Source: Misgurnus anguillicaudatus
Taxonomy: Eukaryota > Chordata > Actinopteri > Cypriniformes > Cobitidae
Direction: 5' to 3'
Length of the DNA stretch: 64,000 bases
Assembly: GCF_027580225.2 (NCBI RefSeq)
Contig: NC_073353.2
Location: 37,695,001-37,759,000 of the forward strand
Made by a program: the position numbers and the translations under genes
Part shown: in pieces, positions 33,851 through 45,509 of the stretch
Numbering within the stretch: the stretch's first letter is position 1
Layout: every line of letters starts with the position of its first letter
The notes under the pieces: generated by a model
Seen by the model: only the letters and a program-made list of their open reading frames with translations
What the model was told of the DNA's origin: nothing
Databases searched by the model: none

Positions 33851-34036
33851 TTTAGGACTTACTTTTGAAATTATGTTACAAAAAGTGTTAAATGATAAGT
33901 AAACTTTTTTTTAATTAATGTTCCCATATACTTCAGACTTTGTTTCTAATGTCTGGTGGGAAAAAAAGTAAATTTAAGCAATTTTTACATTTTCATGCTT
34001 GACATTTTTCAAACCAAGTTTTCGTGAGAATCACCC

Positions 34037-34190
34037 AAATAGATTAAAATATGAACATTTAACATTTTAAAAGCAAAATTTAAACTGAAGATAACCGTGA
34101 CAAGAATTGAAATATCATGAAAATAAAGTTAAACTAAAACATTTTTATTAAATGTTTCTAATTACCCCATTGTTTAAAATCATGTTGTTG
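34037..34190 (+). mobile_element. hAT-like element R1, right part (interrupted copy, truncated)
   Basis: Continues the R1 copy broken at 19019. It matches 46010-46175 and stops after 'aaaatcatgttgttg', so the distal half of R1 is missing here. Confidence 0.8.
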
Positions 34191-34437
34191 TAAGGGTTTT
34201 GTATTGTGTTGTGTGGTTTATTGTTAAGGTCTTTTAATTTGACATTATGTTCTGTTTCTTGTCTTTTATTTTGAAACTATGTCATGTCTCACTTCGCGTG
34301 ATTTTTTTCCCCAAACAAGTTAAGCCCAAACCACGCCACCTTACGTTAAAATCCCACCCCGCAGCCTCTCGCCTCTGCTTCGATTTCATTGGTCAACTAA
34401 GCGGTTCAGGTGTCTCCTTAAAGCAAGGCTGTATATT

Positions 34438-37400
34438 ATGGATCCGAATTTGGCGCTGACAAGCGGTAAGATAAGCCGCCTGATTGTTTATATAGCATTT
34501 AATTATCATCATAAATAACAATTATGAGGTTTCAGTGAAAGTTTTTTTTATTATTATTTTAACTTAATGTTTATCGTATCCTATTTATATCCCCTGCAGC
34601 GGATTATGCTTGTTCTGACTGTAATGAAGACCAAGCCTCACATCTGAAATTAACATTTTCAGTTAATTAAATGTTATGGCCAATTTCATGCAAATGTCAG
34701 CCTTTTTATGAAAGTTTTTACCTAAAGTTTTAACCACTGATCTCAGATGTTACAATTTGGTTATTATTATATTATTAAGGTTCAAAAACATGTGTCATTT
34801 TGTATAACATTCATAACACATGTATATTTCTCTAATCTAAAACCGAAAACATGAGTATAAATTATGATATTCATGATATATTTTTGATGTCCCTAGAATG
34901 CTATTCCATATCATCAAAAGTTTAGGAAAATTGTTCAGTATATTGTGTATATTTCTCTAAACTAAAACACAAAACGGCTCATTATAGGTGCCAGCATAAT
35001 GTTTGTGTCTGATCAGGCATGGCTAATCAAAGACGGCTGTCAAAAAATACAAAATGTGGGGCAAAAATGGTTTGCACTCTGGTAAATACTGTAGACACAA
35101 GGGGAGCATCTAGCAGGTGAGTTAAAATTTGAAGATTAATGAAGGGCTTTTGTAAGCCCTTTATGTGATTTGTTTTTATTTTTCAGGAGCAAAGATCCCC
35201 ATATACCCACCTACCCAACCTCTGTGCGTTTGTACTATGTACATAATCATAACATCTTTGTTGTGGAGGCACTGAGGCACAGGGATGTGGGGGTCAAGTC
35301 AATTGAGACCCTGACTCAGTTGTTTGAGATTGGGCAAAACCCAACCTCAGCTCTGGCTGTACTTAAAAGTGACCTGCTGGCTGAGCATGGCAACAAATAT
35401 ATGCCTCAGCCAACCCTACCCTTTGCACAGACCTTCAGTTTTGCTACAGGTAAACTTTTACTAGGTCTATAAAAACAAATGAGTAGCTTTAACAGACAAA
35501 TGTAGTCAAACAATCAATTTCATTTGCAGACCTTATTAGAAGGTGAATAAACAGGATTTTGGAGAGCAGAGTGGGGAGGGAATGCTTGTAGCTTTGGAAA
35601 GGCAGGTAGAATCCTACAATGCATCATGTGATGACACCTGTGCTAAACTTAGAATGTCCTCAGCGGGAACACCAATGGAAGCCATTTGTTCCCCATTGAT
35701 GAAACGAACACACAGCCTTTCCAATAGTGGAGAAATGTGTTTTATGGATTCATCTGGTGACATGGACCGTGAGAACTGCAGGGTGTTTCTCCTTCATACA
35801 CACACCTGTGCAGGTGGTCTTCCTCTTGGTATTGTTATAACCCAGTCAGAAGATGAGAGGACAATTAGTGAGGGATTGGAGCTGCTGAAGTCCTTACTGA
35901 AGAATGATGCCTTTGGAGGGCGAGGTGAGGTGTGTTTCTTACAGATGACTCAAAGGCAGGAAAGGGAGCTATCGCCCAGGTCTTTCCTGAAGCCAAACAG
36001 CTGCTCTGCATATTTCATCTTCTTCAAGCTGTGTGGAGGTGGTTGTGGAACAAAGAACACAAGGTTGAGATAAAGGACAGACAAACACTGTTCAGCATAG
36101 TCAAAGACATGCTTTATGCCAGGGAGATGAGTTCAGTTGAATTACTCTATCAGCAAGCTCTTGACAACCCTTTGACCACCAGGTAGGGAAAATAGTAGAT
36201 AGGCAGAGGTAGCTTAAAAATTTTACAAGTTCTTCTGGTATGATAAGCATCCTGTATTGTTTTTATTTTATCTTTAACGAAAGCATTCAATCTCCCTCAA
36301 TTATTCAACCTTTTTACCACCCGACTAGAGATGTAATATGAAGCACGTGTGACATACATCGCACTTGGCCATTGGGAGGCATTTCACCGGTCAAGATTCC
36401 TTGCTACAGAAAGTAATATTAAACCATCTGATATTTCTCAGGTAATGTATACATTTTCATAAGAATCATGTGGAAATTGTTGGAGTGTTTTGTTTCTTAG
36501 TACTTTTATTTACTGTTTGTTTATTTTTACAAATACACAATACAAATACACCTTCATTTAATAATGACAATAAAAATAAAAACAATGATGTAATGAAATG
36601 TTGTAATAAGTTATAACGCCAGAATGCATAAAAGCTGAATGTTATTTTTGGGATCAGATGATGTTATCCAAATACTTACAATTTACTGCGATGGTCAGCT
36701 GAACAACAAAGTCATATTGCAACTCAATGTGTTTTGTGTCCTTCTGAGTTTGTTCTTAAAAGCAAGACTGGCATGGCCATTCTCTACAAGAATGCAAGTC
36801 TGTTCTTTGAATTCTTAGAATTTAGAAACATTCAGTGTGTCTATTTTATGTCTTTGTCACTGTTAGGTTGGATAGAAGAAGTTTCAGGTGAAATCCTCCA
36901 CATAAGGACACACTTATACAGTGGACATGGAGTTGGAGCTCTGCACATGCCCAGCTGGCCATAGCAGGGCACCATGTAAACACCAAGCAGCAATAGTGCA
37001 AAATTACAACATCAGCTCTATCAACTTTCTCCCCACAACAGCTGAAATGAGGGCTGATCTGCTGAAAATAACAAAGGGTAATTATTTCTTTGCAGCCTAG
37101 GTTGTCACACATGGCCTGACACTCTATTGAAATGCTACTGCCCTTTCTTAAGATAGCTGAACAAATATTTCTTGTTCATCATTTTCACAGCCTCGGTTTC
37201 TCTTGACTTCCTGAGTTCTTTACGGCAAAAAATGCCTATGTCAAGCACATTAGCTCCAGCTAAGTTTAAGTGAGAGATACAAGTGAGTACCTTTATTATA
37301 CATGTTTAATTCTTAACAAAACTTGTATAGCAGTGTGACATTATTATACAATTGTTACAGATGTGCCTCCAAGACAAGAAACCTGCAATACTGATCATCA

Positions 37401-38644
37401 GTACTATCTTAGTGCTCAAGATGATGGTAAGTATAAAAGAAAGAATGGTGCTGTTTTTATTCACGCTTTTTATCTTTCTATTGGATGTATATTGTACAGA
37501 AAGACCATATTTCAACATTATATTTTATCTGTGTTTGTTATGAACAGTGGACCATCAGCTGTCTGTGTCTACCTTCAGCTCTGCACAATTACCCCCATTT
37601 TCACCTCCTCCAGAAGGCTCAAACTGCAACCTACCCTGTGTGCAGAGTAATTCAAAGAGTGGTGAGTCCATAAATCTCTTGAGTCACATTAAAGAGAAAT
37701 TCAGCCATAATGTTCTCATACATATGTTGTTCTAAACCTGTATTATTCTGTTGAATAAAGTCTTTTTAGTCTTATCATCAAAATATCTTGATTTGTGTTT
37801 AACAGAATAAAGAAACTCTGTGGTTTAGAATAACATGTAAAAGATTTTTTTTACCTTTTGCTGTGGTGTCCCTTTAACGTCCTCAGAAACTCTTGAAACT
37901 TTGTAAATGCAAAGGAACTGCCATTAGGTATTTTTACTTAATCTTATGATTTGAGAGGATCTCATGCTTGTACACAAGCTGTTCTAAATTATACACCATT
38001 TATTTCTCTATAAAAAGTCTAAAACTATTTTTAGTTTAGTTTTATTTGTGTCCCAGTGGTTTATGTTATTTATTTTCCCATTTTCCATTAGTTTTCTATA
38101 GATTTCATTTTAGATCCCTTAGAATACAATTGTGACTATATTAAGATTATTCAAACTTTTGATAAGTGCTGCCAAAACCACCAAATATCATAACATTCAT
38201 AAAACTATTTAATTGTTTTTATTGTTTGTCATTAATCTTTACTTACTTTTGTTTTTATTGTTGTCTCAATAACCAGCATCTTTACCTCAGTCTCCTGTAA
38301 GGACGGATGCTAAGACTGCTCGGTGAACTGTCTGAAACCCGAGCCAACTGATCTCTGCATTTTGCTGTTTTGGAAAAGGAATGTCAGTGTCAAAGCGTGC
38401 AGCAGCATTAAGACGAGCTGCTAGACGACCAGGACCTATTATTGGCTGTCAGCCAACAGCAGTGGCCCGAAGAACAAATAAGTTTGGTTCTAAGCGGCGT
38501 TTGACAGCTGGACGACCCAGGAAAATTTGTTCTGGTTCAGAGCATGACTACAGCAGACATACAGGAAAAGGGGGGAAAAGGGCTGTCAGGGTTCGCCACA
38601 GATTGTCAGAATCTGTGGCAATGAATTACTCACATCAACACTAA
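34438..38644 (+). pseudogene. MULE-type transposase gene with SWIM zinc finger, multi-exon
   Basis: A series of exon-like blocks with splice-like edges. They include a start ATG at 34438 with donor GTAAGA after 34470, and 35187-35449 (TTTCAG | ... CAG|GTAAAC). Next is 35530-36182, which holds the MULE catalytic region: VFLTDDSKAGKGAI with a Asp pair, then CIFHLLQAVWRWL. Blocks at 36330-36440, 36890-37078, 37361-37425 and 37547-37663 follow, then 38372-38644. The 36918-36980 block holds a SWIM finger (CTC...PCKH). The basic C-terminus (AALRRAARRPGPIIGCQPTAVARR) ends at TAA 38642-38644, and AATAAA follows at 38788. A TGA near 35545 and a frameshift near 35928 show decay. Function was DNA transposition; it may be a domesticated or dead copy. 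Confidence 0.7.
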
Positions 38645-39019
38645 AATAATATTTGTATGTGGAATTTGCGTTGATGGGTTAAGTGTTTCTAATTAGTTTT
38701 TCCTGAATGTTTCAAAATGTTAATTAGTAAATTAGTTAATGCAAATACAGTATTATTAATGAATTCTATAAATGAATGCTTTCAGGTAATAAAGCCATAT
38801 TAAAATCATATTCAGACTCTTGTTTACAGTAAAGGATGGGTGAAATTACATTTTCTCTGTGCAATAAATGTTTTGATAGCAGTTGTATGTAAAATTGTCT
38901 TCGTGTACAATGGCAGTTTTGTGTTTTATCCATTTAATAAAAATATTTTTATATGAGTAGTAGTCATTACATTAGTGCAAATAAAGGTGTGCTTTCGAGT
39001 TACTGCACTGTAAAAAACA

Positions 39020-40600
39020 TATTGTGAAATTCACAGTAATTAACTGGCAGCAATTGACAAGTAACTTACTTTAGAAAAAGCACAGTAAGTTACTTGTCAA
39101 TTGCTGCCAGTTATCTACTGTGTTTTTTTCTATAGTAAGTTACTTGTCAATTGCTGCCAGTTAAATACTGTGTTTTTTTTTCTATAGTAAGTTACTTGTC
39201 AATTGCTGCCAGTTAACTACTGTGTTTTTTTCTATAGTAAGTTACTTGCCAATTGCTGCCAGTTAAATACTGTGATTTTGCCGTACTGTAAGTTACTTGT
39301 CAATGGCTGCCAGTTAACTACTGTGATTTTTCCGTACAGTAAGTTACTTGTCAATGGCTGCCAGTTAAATACTGTGATTTCTTTTCCACAGTAAGTTACT
39401 TGTCAATGGCTGACAGTTAAAGGCGCTGTATGTAGTTTACAGCGGCCTCTAGCGGTGATGGTTTAGATTGCAACCAATAAGTTTACAAGCGCGTGCTCGA
39501 ACTCATGAGCGACGGCCAAACTGAGATGTAACACACCGGAGAAAGCATCACACAACATGCTGGAAACTCAGGTAAACTCCCACTGCAACGTTTAATTGAC
39601 TGCATTTAGCCTGTGTAATGTGGTGTTACGTATGTATATTTACGGTAAGATAACGAAAACGGTTAGTGAACTACACTGAACAATTTCGGTATAACAGTAA
39701 ATACACTGTGCTATTAGTCCTTTAGGGTTGTTGCTTGCCACACTGTGTGATCAATATCGTAGTTAAGTCCATGTCACACTGTATAATCTCAGTTTCCATC
39801 AATGTCAGACTGTACAAGTTTAAAGACTTTTAAAAAGCGGACGCACGCAAACAGACGCGTCCGCAGTTTTACGTCATCGATCGACGACGGCTGGGCGAAC
39901 AGACGCTAAAGTGAAGGCTAGCAAACCGAAACAACGTCTAAAAAAAAAACTAAAGCACACTCGAAATATATTTGACATGCTTTGTAGTAATGTTAGCTTA
40001 CCTGTCCATAAGGATGAAAGCCAACTCCGGATCCGTTTTTAAATCCAAAACAAAGCGGAGGTTTCTCCATAATTCAAATGCCCTGCCAATGTTAATCCGT
40101 GTTTTTGTCCGTTGTTGATCCGATTTACGTTTGGCCTTACGAGCTTCATCAGATAACTTTTCTTCACAATATGTGGAGTTTGTGTTGGAGTCTGTGTTGT
40201 GATGGGAGCAGGTCGTTTCAGTCTATTATCAGACAGTGTCGTCGCTGTTGAGCGCAAAGTCAGTAGACGAGGCGAGAGGCGAGTGGCTCGGGAGCGCGCA
40301 TGCAGGTGACGTCACTGGATTTCGCGCCAAATCCGGCCCGGTACTTTCACATAAAAATAATAATTTTTTTTTTCAGAGGTAATAGCAAAACCCGCAAAGT
40401 GGATCATTTTAATGTGATCTTACAACCCATTCGCACACAGGCAATTGAAAATGGATTAGTTTAAGTAGAAACGTTACATACAACACCTTTAACTGTGATT
40501 TCTTTTCTACAGTAAGTTACTATTGTCAATGGCTGCCAGGTACTACTGTGATTTTTTTCCACAGTAATTTACTGGCAGTCATTGACAAGTAACTAAGCAG
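39020..40600. repeat. 51-bp satellite array with inverted ends
   Basis: Seven units with GTAAGTTACTTGTCAA at 39085, 39135, 39187, 39237, 39288, 39339 and 39391, a period of 50-52 bp. An inverted unit starts the array (39031-39070) and another ends it (40560-40600), so the whole array can fold back. It is interrupted at 39421-40488 by a TTAA-target element. Confidence 0.9.
39421..40488. mobile_element. TTAA-target non-autonomous element in the satellite
   Basis: Ends AGGCGCTGTATGTA and, inverted, AGGTGTTGTATGTAAC. TTAA lies on both sides (39417-39420 and 40489-40492). Removing it restores a normal satellite unit (CAGTTAACTGTGATTT). 1068 bp, with a CpG-rich middle. TTAA duplication points to piggyBac- or Kolobok-type mobilisation. 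No transposase is present. Confidence 0.8.
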
Positions 40601-42345
40601 AGATTATATATATTTAATATAGTTCATTGTGGTTTTCCCTACAGCATTTGATTGGTTAGTTATTTTCTGTAAACATTCATCAATGTTAAAATAAAGTTGT
40701 AATGGTCAGCCTTAAAGGTTTAGTTACAATTATTTAAAAACTCAAGACTGTTAAATGAAGGAAATACAAAAAACAAATCTAAAACAATATAAAAGTCCAA
40801 GCGTGTTAAAAGTCCAAATGTGCAAAGTTTCCACGGTGTATATAAAATCCAAGAAAGTGATATCCAAAGTCCATAAAACATAACTTGAAAGGTAAGCCCA
40901 AATACACAAACTCCACACACCAGCAACTGCCTGTTTTAGCTATAGCGTCAGCTAACCATGTGCTCCTGCTCCTTTCTTTTATACAAAGTTCCATGTCATG
41001 TGACCCCTCACATGACAGGCAGACGAGGCAAAATAAAAGACATACACACATAAAATAGCAAAAAGGATAAAATGGCTAAGAAAACATGTAAAACTAATTT
41101 AAACTTAATATACATAAGTCACAATATAATGAGTGGTAAAACATGTATCTTGTGTGATCACGTCACAATGTTAATAATCTAATTTAAATATGCTAAATTA
41201 CAAAACAATACAATACTTTTCTGATTTGATGGAAAATGCTACTGTTTCACAGGTATTTACTAAATTTATTTTTTTACAGTCAAATACATTCAATAAATGC
41301 ATTCTAACATTTGTAAAATAAAATTTTAATTTGGATGAAAAAGGATGAATTCCCAAGAAATGCATCTTAAAACATCTTAAACTTTTGTTACAATCTAAAA
41401 ATAACTAAATATAATTCAGTTTGTAGATATACAGGACAATCTGTAAATAAAACAAAATAATTAATTATCAATCAAAAGTACACTGCAAGTAAACTGTAAG
41501 TTTCCTCCAATTCTTATAATAACTGAAAGTATAATAACTGAAATGCAAAACAAATTTATGTCTACAATATTTTCACTCCAAAATGAATAGTTCTAGACAG
41601 TGCACAACACAACCATTGATTCTAAAAATGATTCTTAATTCAGAATCCTAATTTTACAGTGTATAAGTAACATTAAAACATGCCCAAAAAGGTCAGTGAA
41701 ACCATACCACAACAGACAATGTTAAGAGATTGAAAAGTTATTTTCATTTAAATTGCTAGTAATCTACTGGATCCTACAGTATGAATAAACATATTTACAA
41801 GATTTACTAAAAGTTAGAATTTATGTTTTAATTCTATTCAACATGCTTAAACACATTATTGTTTAATTTACATTAAACGTGCCTGTATTGACTTTTAAGT
41901 ACGAAACAATATCAGCTTTGAGTGGACTAGTTATCCAAACAATGGACCTTTTCCTATATCATATGTATCATATATGTGAACAAAATTATTTATTACGTTA
42001 TTTATACACACTTCACTTTGATGAAACTGTGCAATTTTATTTTCTGTATGCAGGTTTAGCCACTGGTAAAACTCTAATGGGCATGACTGCTCTCCATTCA
42101 GAAGGCTTATGTGTTTTCATGTCTCACCAGCATATGGCCAGTAAGATGATTTCAGTGTAATACTGTTTAAAGTATCTATTAGCCTACCATGTGTATTTTC
42201 TCTAAAATTAAATATTTAAGATTGTTTTTCATAATTAAGAACATAAACACTTATGTTAGGTTCGTACAAGAAAAAGACAGATAAAAAACAGCTACAATCA
42301 ACACTATTAAAACTGTACTTGTGTGTGGCACTTAAACAGACATAC
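40601..42345. other. AT-rich interior without genes
   Basis: No supported gene. Small open frames (41879-42160 and 40720-41051 on the minus strand) have no recognisable domain or splice context. Confidence 0.5.
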
Positions 42346-42349
42346 TGGG

Positions 42350-43379
42350 TGCATCCCAATTCAGGGCCTGTGGCCTTCCAAGGCCGTATCTGAAGGCAAA
42401 TGACATCAAAGGCTGTCACAATTCGAAGGCTCCTTCATATAAAAGCCTCTTACTGTGGCATTTTCCCCCCTGAAACGGAGTTAGGGCTGTAACGATATAT
42501 AGCTTGTCCCATTAAAAAGACCTGCCTGATTATGCATTGCTGCATCGCGATTCTGTGTTTCATGCACAGCTTGTGTGTGTACTTTGGCGTTTTGGTCAGT
42601 CAGAAGTCCTTATCAATCTAAAATCATTATGAATCGGAGTCGTTTATAACGTGCATTTTAAAAAGCAACGCTCGTTAAACAAAATCATTGAAAATATTCT
42701 TTATTATCATGAAAATACCTGAAACAATTTGAAGAACAGCAATATAAATATTCCTGTAGACATTTCCTGGAATAGCGTTTGCCATGCTAGCCTACTTCTT
42801 CTGTGGCACAAAGGAGGTTTCTGCACGAGAGCGCCCGCTGGCTTTTGGATGTGGCGGCACTTCACCATAATTCATGCAAATTAATTAATTGAGAAAACAC
42901 GCATTTGCACGATAAATCGTTACAGCCCTACCGAGGATCCATATATGTATCCTTCACAGCCTTGGCTATCTCAAAATTCAATATGAAGTGTATATTTTGC
43001 TAATTAAAGGTCCTTGTGTCTGTTTTACTATTATAAATGATGTTTTAGTCATGTAAATTAATATTATTGCTGCAATGTTGTGTGTTGCATTTTGCTTTTG
43101 TATATTTCTAAGGTTGGTGAATTTTACAAACTGTTGGATAGTTTAAACTGCATCAATGTGTTATATTTTCTAAAATTAAAAAATCTGCCACCATATTTAT
43201 TTTTAAAAGTCTGATAGGTCTCAGCTTTTGTGTCCCGGTGACAATCGTAGTGGGCGGGAAAAGCAAGTGATGCCCCAGTTCACTTCGTGGCATTTAGAGG
43301 CTGCTGCCTTTAAATATTGAGCCTTGCCTTCAAAGTCCGCGGCCTTAAAAGGATCCAGACCCTGAATTGGGATGCACCC
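42350..43379. mobile_element. Inverted-repeat element GGGTGCATCCCAATTCAGGG
   Basis: The left end reads GGGTGCATCCCAATTCAGGG. The right end is its inverted copy, CCCTGAATTGGGATGCACCC, ending near 43379. 'aaggcc'/'ggcctt' words repeat near both ends. About 1.03 kb, non-coding, and itself split by a smaller element at 42483-42929. Confidence 0.85.
42483..42929. mobile_element. Nested hAT-like element, TAGGGCTGTAACGAT ends
   Basis: Left TAGGGCTGTAACGATATA and right TCGTTACAGCCCTA form clean inverted ends about 447 bp apart. This end type is common among fish hAT non-autonomous elements. A clear 8-bp duplication could not be read. Confidence 0.75.
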
Positions 43380-43486
43380 TCATTTTGTTCAAAATGCTCA
43401 CACAGCAGTCATTGGCCAGTTTACTGAATGACAGTCATATTAACCAATCATACTCAAAGCAACATGACGAGTCAGCCTATACAATT

Positions 43487-43825
43487 TGGTAACACTTTAT
43501 TTCGATAGTCCACTTTAGACATTTTACAAATTATAAGTAACTTTGCAACTACTTATCCTACCAATCTTTACAGTATTTGGAGACTGTCTGCTTAATATCT
43601 ACTAACACTTTATTGTGATGATCCCTCAACAGACATTCAACTGACTATAAGTATCTTTGCAGGTGCATGTCAACTTATTCCACTAACCCTAACCTCTTCC
43701 CTAACCCTAACAGTCTACTAATACTCTAAGGACAGTTAGTTGAAATATAGTTGCAAATTAGTGAAAGTTGGTTGACATAGTTGAAAAGTTATTTATAGTT
43801 GTATAAGTATTAAGTGTAACCTACA
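43487..43825. mobile_element. Short element with GGTAACACTTTAT ends
   Basis: The left side has GGTAACACTTTATTTCG. The right side, inverted, reads GGTTACACTTAATACTTA. The interior has the sub-repeats 'acatttcaactgactataag'-like and CCCTAACCCTAAC runs. This is a very common non-coding fish repeat type. There is no gene. Confidence 0.6.
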
Positions 43826-44678
43826 ATTTATTTCAGTGTGGTAGCATATTAAATGGAATGTTGTGTGTACCATACTGTAGACAAAACAATAATCATAGTG
43901 AACTTTCTCCTTTAAAGAAATAGAAAATTAATCTAATTTGTCATTACTAGCATAATACTTAAAATAATACAAAATCAAATATACTTTAAAATGTTTTCCC
44001 AACAAAGATTATTGAAGAAATTATTTTCTTCAGTTTATTTTGTGTATCCTGAATAAGATTAGACATCACCATGTTGCTAACAAAAATTGTTGTTGACTGG
44101 ACTTAAATACATTTATGAGTTTGCAGAATGTAAAATGTGGTGTAACACATCATGAAGTTTGATTTCTCAGAGTTTTTCAAAATAAAAGTCAATTGGGTTT
44201 AAATGTGAGGAGTTCCTGTCGGGATGAACACTTGTTACTCTTCTCCCACTGCCAATACTGTTGCATTATATTGAAAATGTATATTTTTTAATTTGATTTA
44301 ATTTTATTGTGTTCAAACTGTTAAATTTTTTTGTTTTTTTTTCAACAATTCAAGTTTGTACTGTCAGGTTGCTTTAGAAACATTTGATGAAATCAAAATT
44401 TTACCGAAAATACATATAAACAAGATCATAGTCATGTTTATTTACTAAAAACAAGTGTAACACCAAAATCTATCTTGTTCTGTTTTGTTACTTTTGAGCC
44501 ACCTGTGTTACTTTCGTCCCTGCTGACAGAGTCTAAGGCCACAAATGCCAAAATTTCACCTGAAATTCATAGTCCACACTTGAGTACCGATCACAGCAAA
44601 AATATATCTGTCTAAAATATATCTTTTAAAGTAAAAAGTTTTTCTGAAAACTTTACTTTCGCCCCTGCTCACCCCTCC

Positions 44679-44775
44679 TGTGAGTCTCTACAGTACAATG
44701 TTGGTTACTGTGAGTCTCTACAGTACAATGTTGGTTACTGTGAGTCTCTACAGTACATTGCTGGTTACTGTGAAT
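44679..44775. repeat. 30-bp tandem repeat
   Basis: The unit TGAGTCTCTACAGTACAATG plus TTGGTTACTG is repeated about three times, then decays into looser ACTGTGA-containing units up to about 44950, next to the right CACTG end. Confidence 0.9.
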
Positions 44776-44964
44776 CTTTGCAGGATATTTTATTCACTGT
44801 GACTTTCTACAGCACATACCTTTTTACTGTGATTTTTACAGTTTTAAAACACTACTGTGATTTCACACTGAATGCACTGTAATCCACTGTGAACTTTATT
44901 ACAGTTATTTGCTGTGCACGAACACAGTTAAGTACTGTAGATTTCACAGGCATTTTTTACAGTG

Positions 44965-45385
44965 TGGAGTACTTGGATGACATAGGTCTATGCTGACTGA
45001 TCTTTGCAGTGTCGCTTTAAATTGAACCCATCTAATGTCTTTTGAATTCTAGACTTAGACTGCATTAAAATAAGGTACTATTGTTTACAGCGCTATATTA
45101 ACTCTCATATCCAAATTTTAACAATGATTTAAGTTAAATAAATTTACGCCCACATTACTCACATTTAAGAGGCTCACAATTTAGTCAAACTTTACCTGCA
45201 TAATGTTAAAAAAATACAAGGACAAAACATAACTCTTTGATTGAAAATGAAATGAAAATGACTGAAAACAAAACCATTATTTTCAAATATTTTTGAATGT
45301 TTTTTCTTGTTGACCGTTTTCAAGACTCTGATAAGGTCAGGATACTTACAGAATATTTATTGTGTATGAATATTTTTCTTTTGTA
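44965..45385. other. Spacer without genes
   Basis: AT-rich; nothing recognised. Confidence 0.5.
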
Positions 45386-45509
45386 CAATTCAATTCAATT
45401 TTATTTATATAGCACTTTTCACAATTGTTAATTGTTGCAAAGCAGCTTTACATGAGTAGATGTAGAGGAGAACACAGAAAATCAATAGATAATATAAGAA
45501 GTAAAATAT
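45386..45509 (-). repeat. L2-type LINE 3' tail, distal part
   Basis: 'ttcaattttatttatatagcacttttcacaa...gcaaagcagctttaca' is the common 3' tail of fish L2-like LINEs. It continues at 47013 after the hAT insertion. Confidence 0.6.

Larger units (their letters stand above)
19020..34036. mobile_element. 15-kb composite element with GGGTGATTCTCACGAAA ends
   Basis: The left end reads GGGTGATTCTCACGAAAC and the right end is its inverted copy (TTTTCGTGAGAATCACCC, ending at 34036). AAAT flanks both sides (19016-19019 and 34037-34040). The flanks join to match the uninterrupted R1 copy at 45510-47012 (near 46007-46013), which proves a single insertion with a 4-bp duplication. Within about 1.6 kb and 0.6 kb of the ends are many copies of a CATTACCGCAAC/GTTGCGGTAATG motif, probably subterminal transposase sites. 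No transposase of its own is recognised. Most of its length is later insertions. Confidence 0.85.
39006..44964. mobile_element. CACTG-ended composite element
   Basis: Left end CACTGTAAAAAACAT at 39006; right end, inverted, CACTGTAAAAAATGCC, ending at 44964. CACAGTAA-rich tandem units lie just inside both ends. CACTG ends resemble CACTA/EnSpm-type non-autonomous elements of fish, but no clear 3-bp duplication was seen. The six-kilobase interior holds other insertions and no transposase of this class. Confidence 0.55.

Noticed and set aside
43682..43712. CCCTAACCCTAAC runs resembling telomere repeats
   Set aside because: Only a few imperfect units inside a common short repeat; not a telomere or clear interstitial telomere block.
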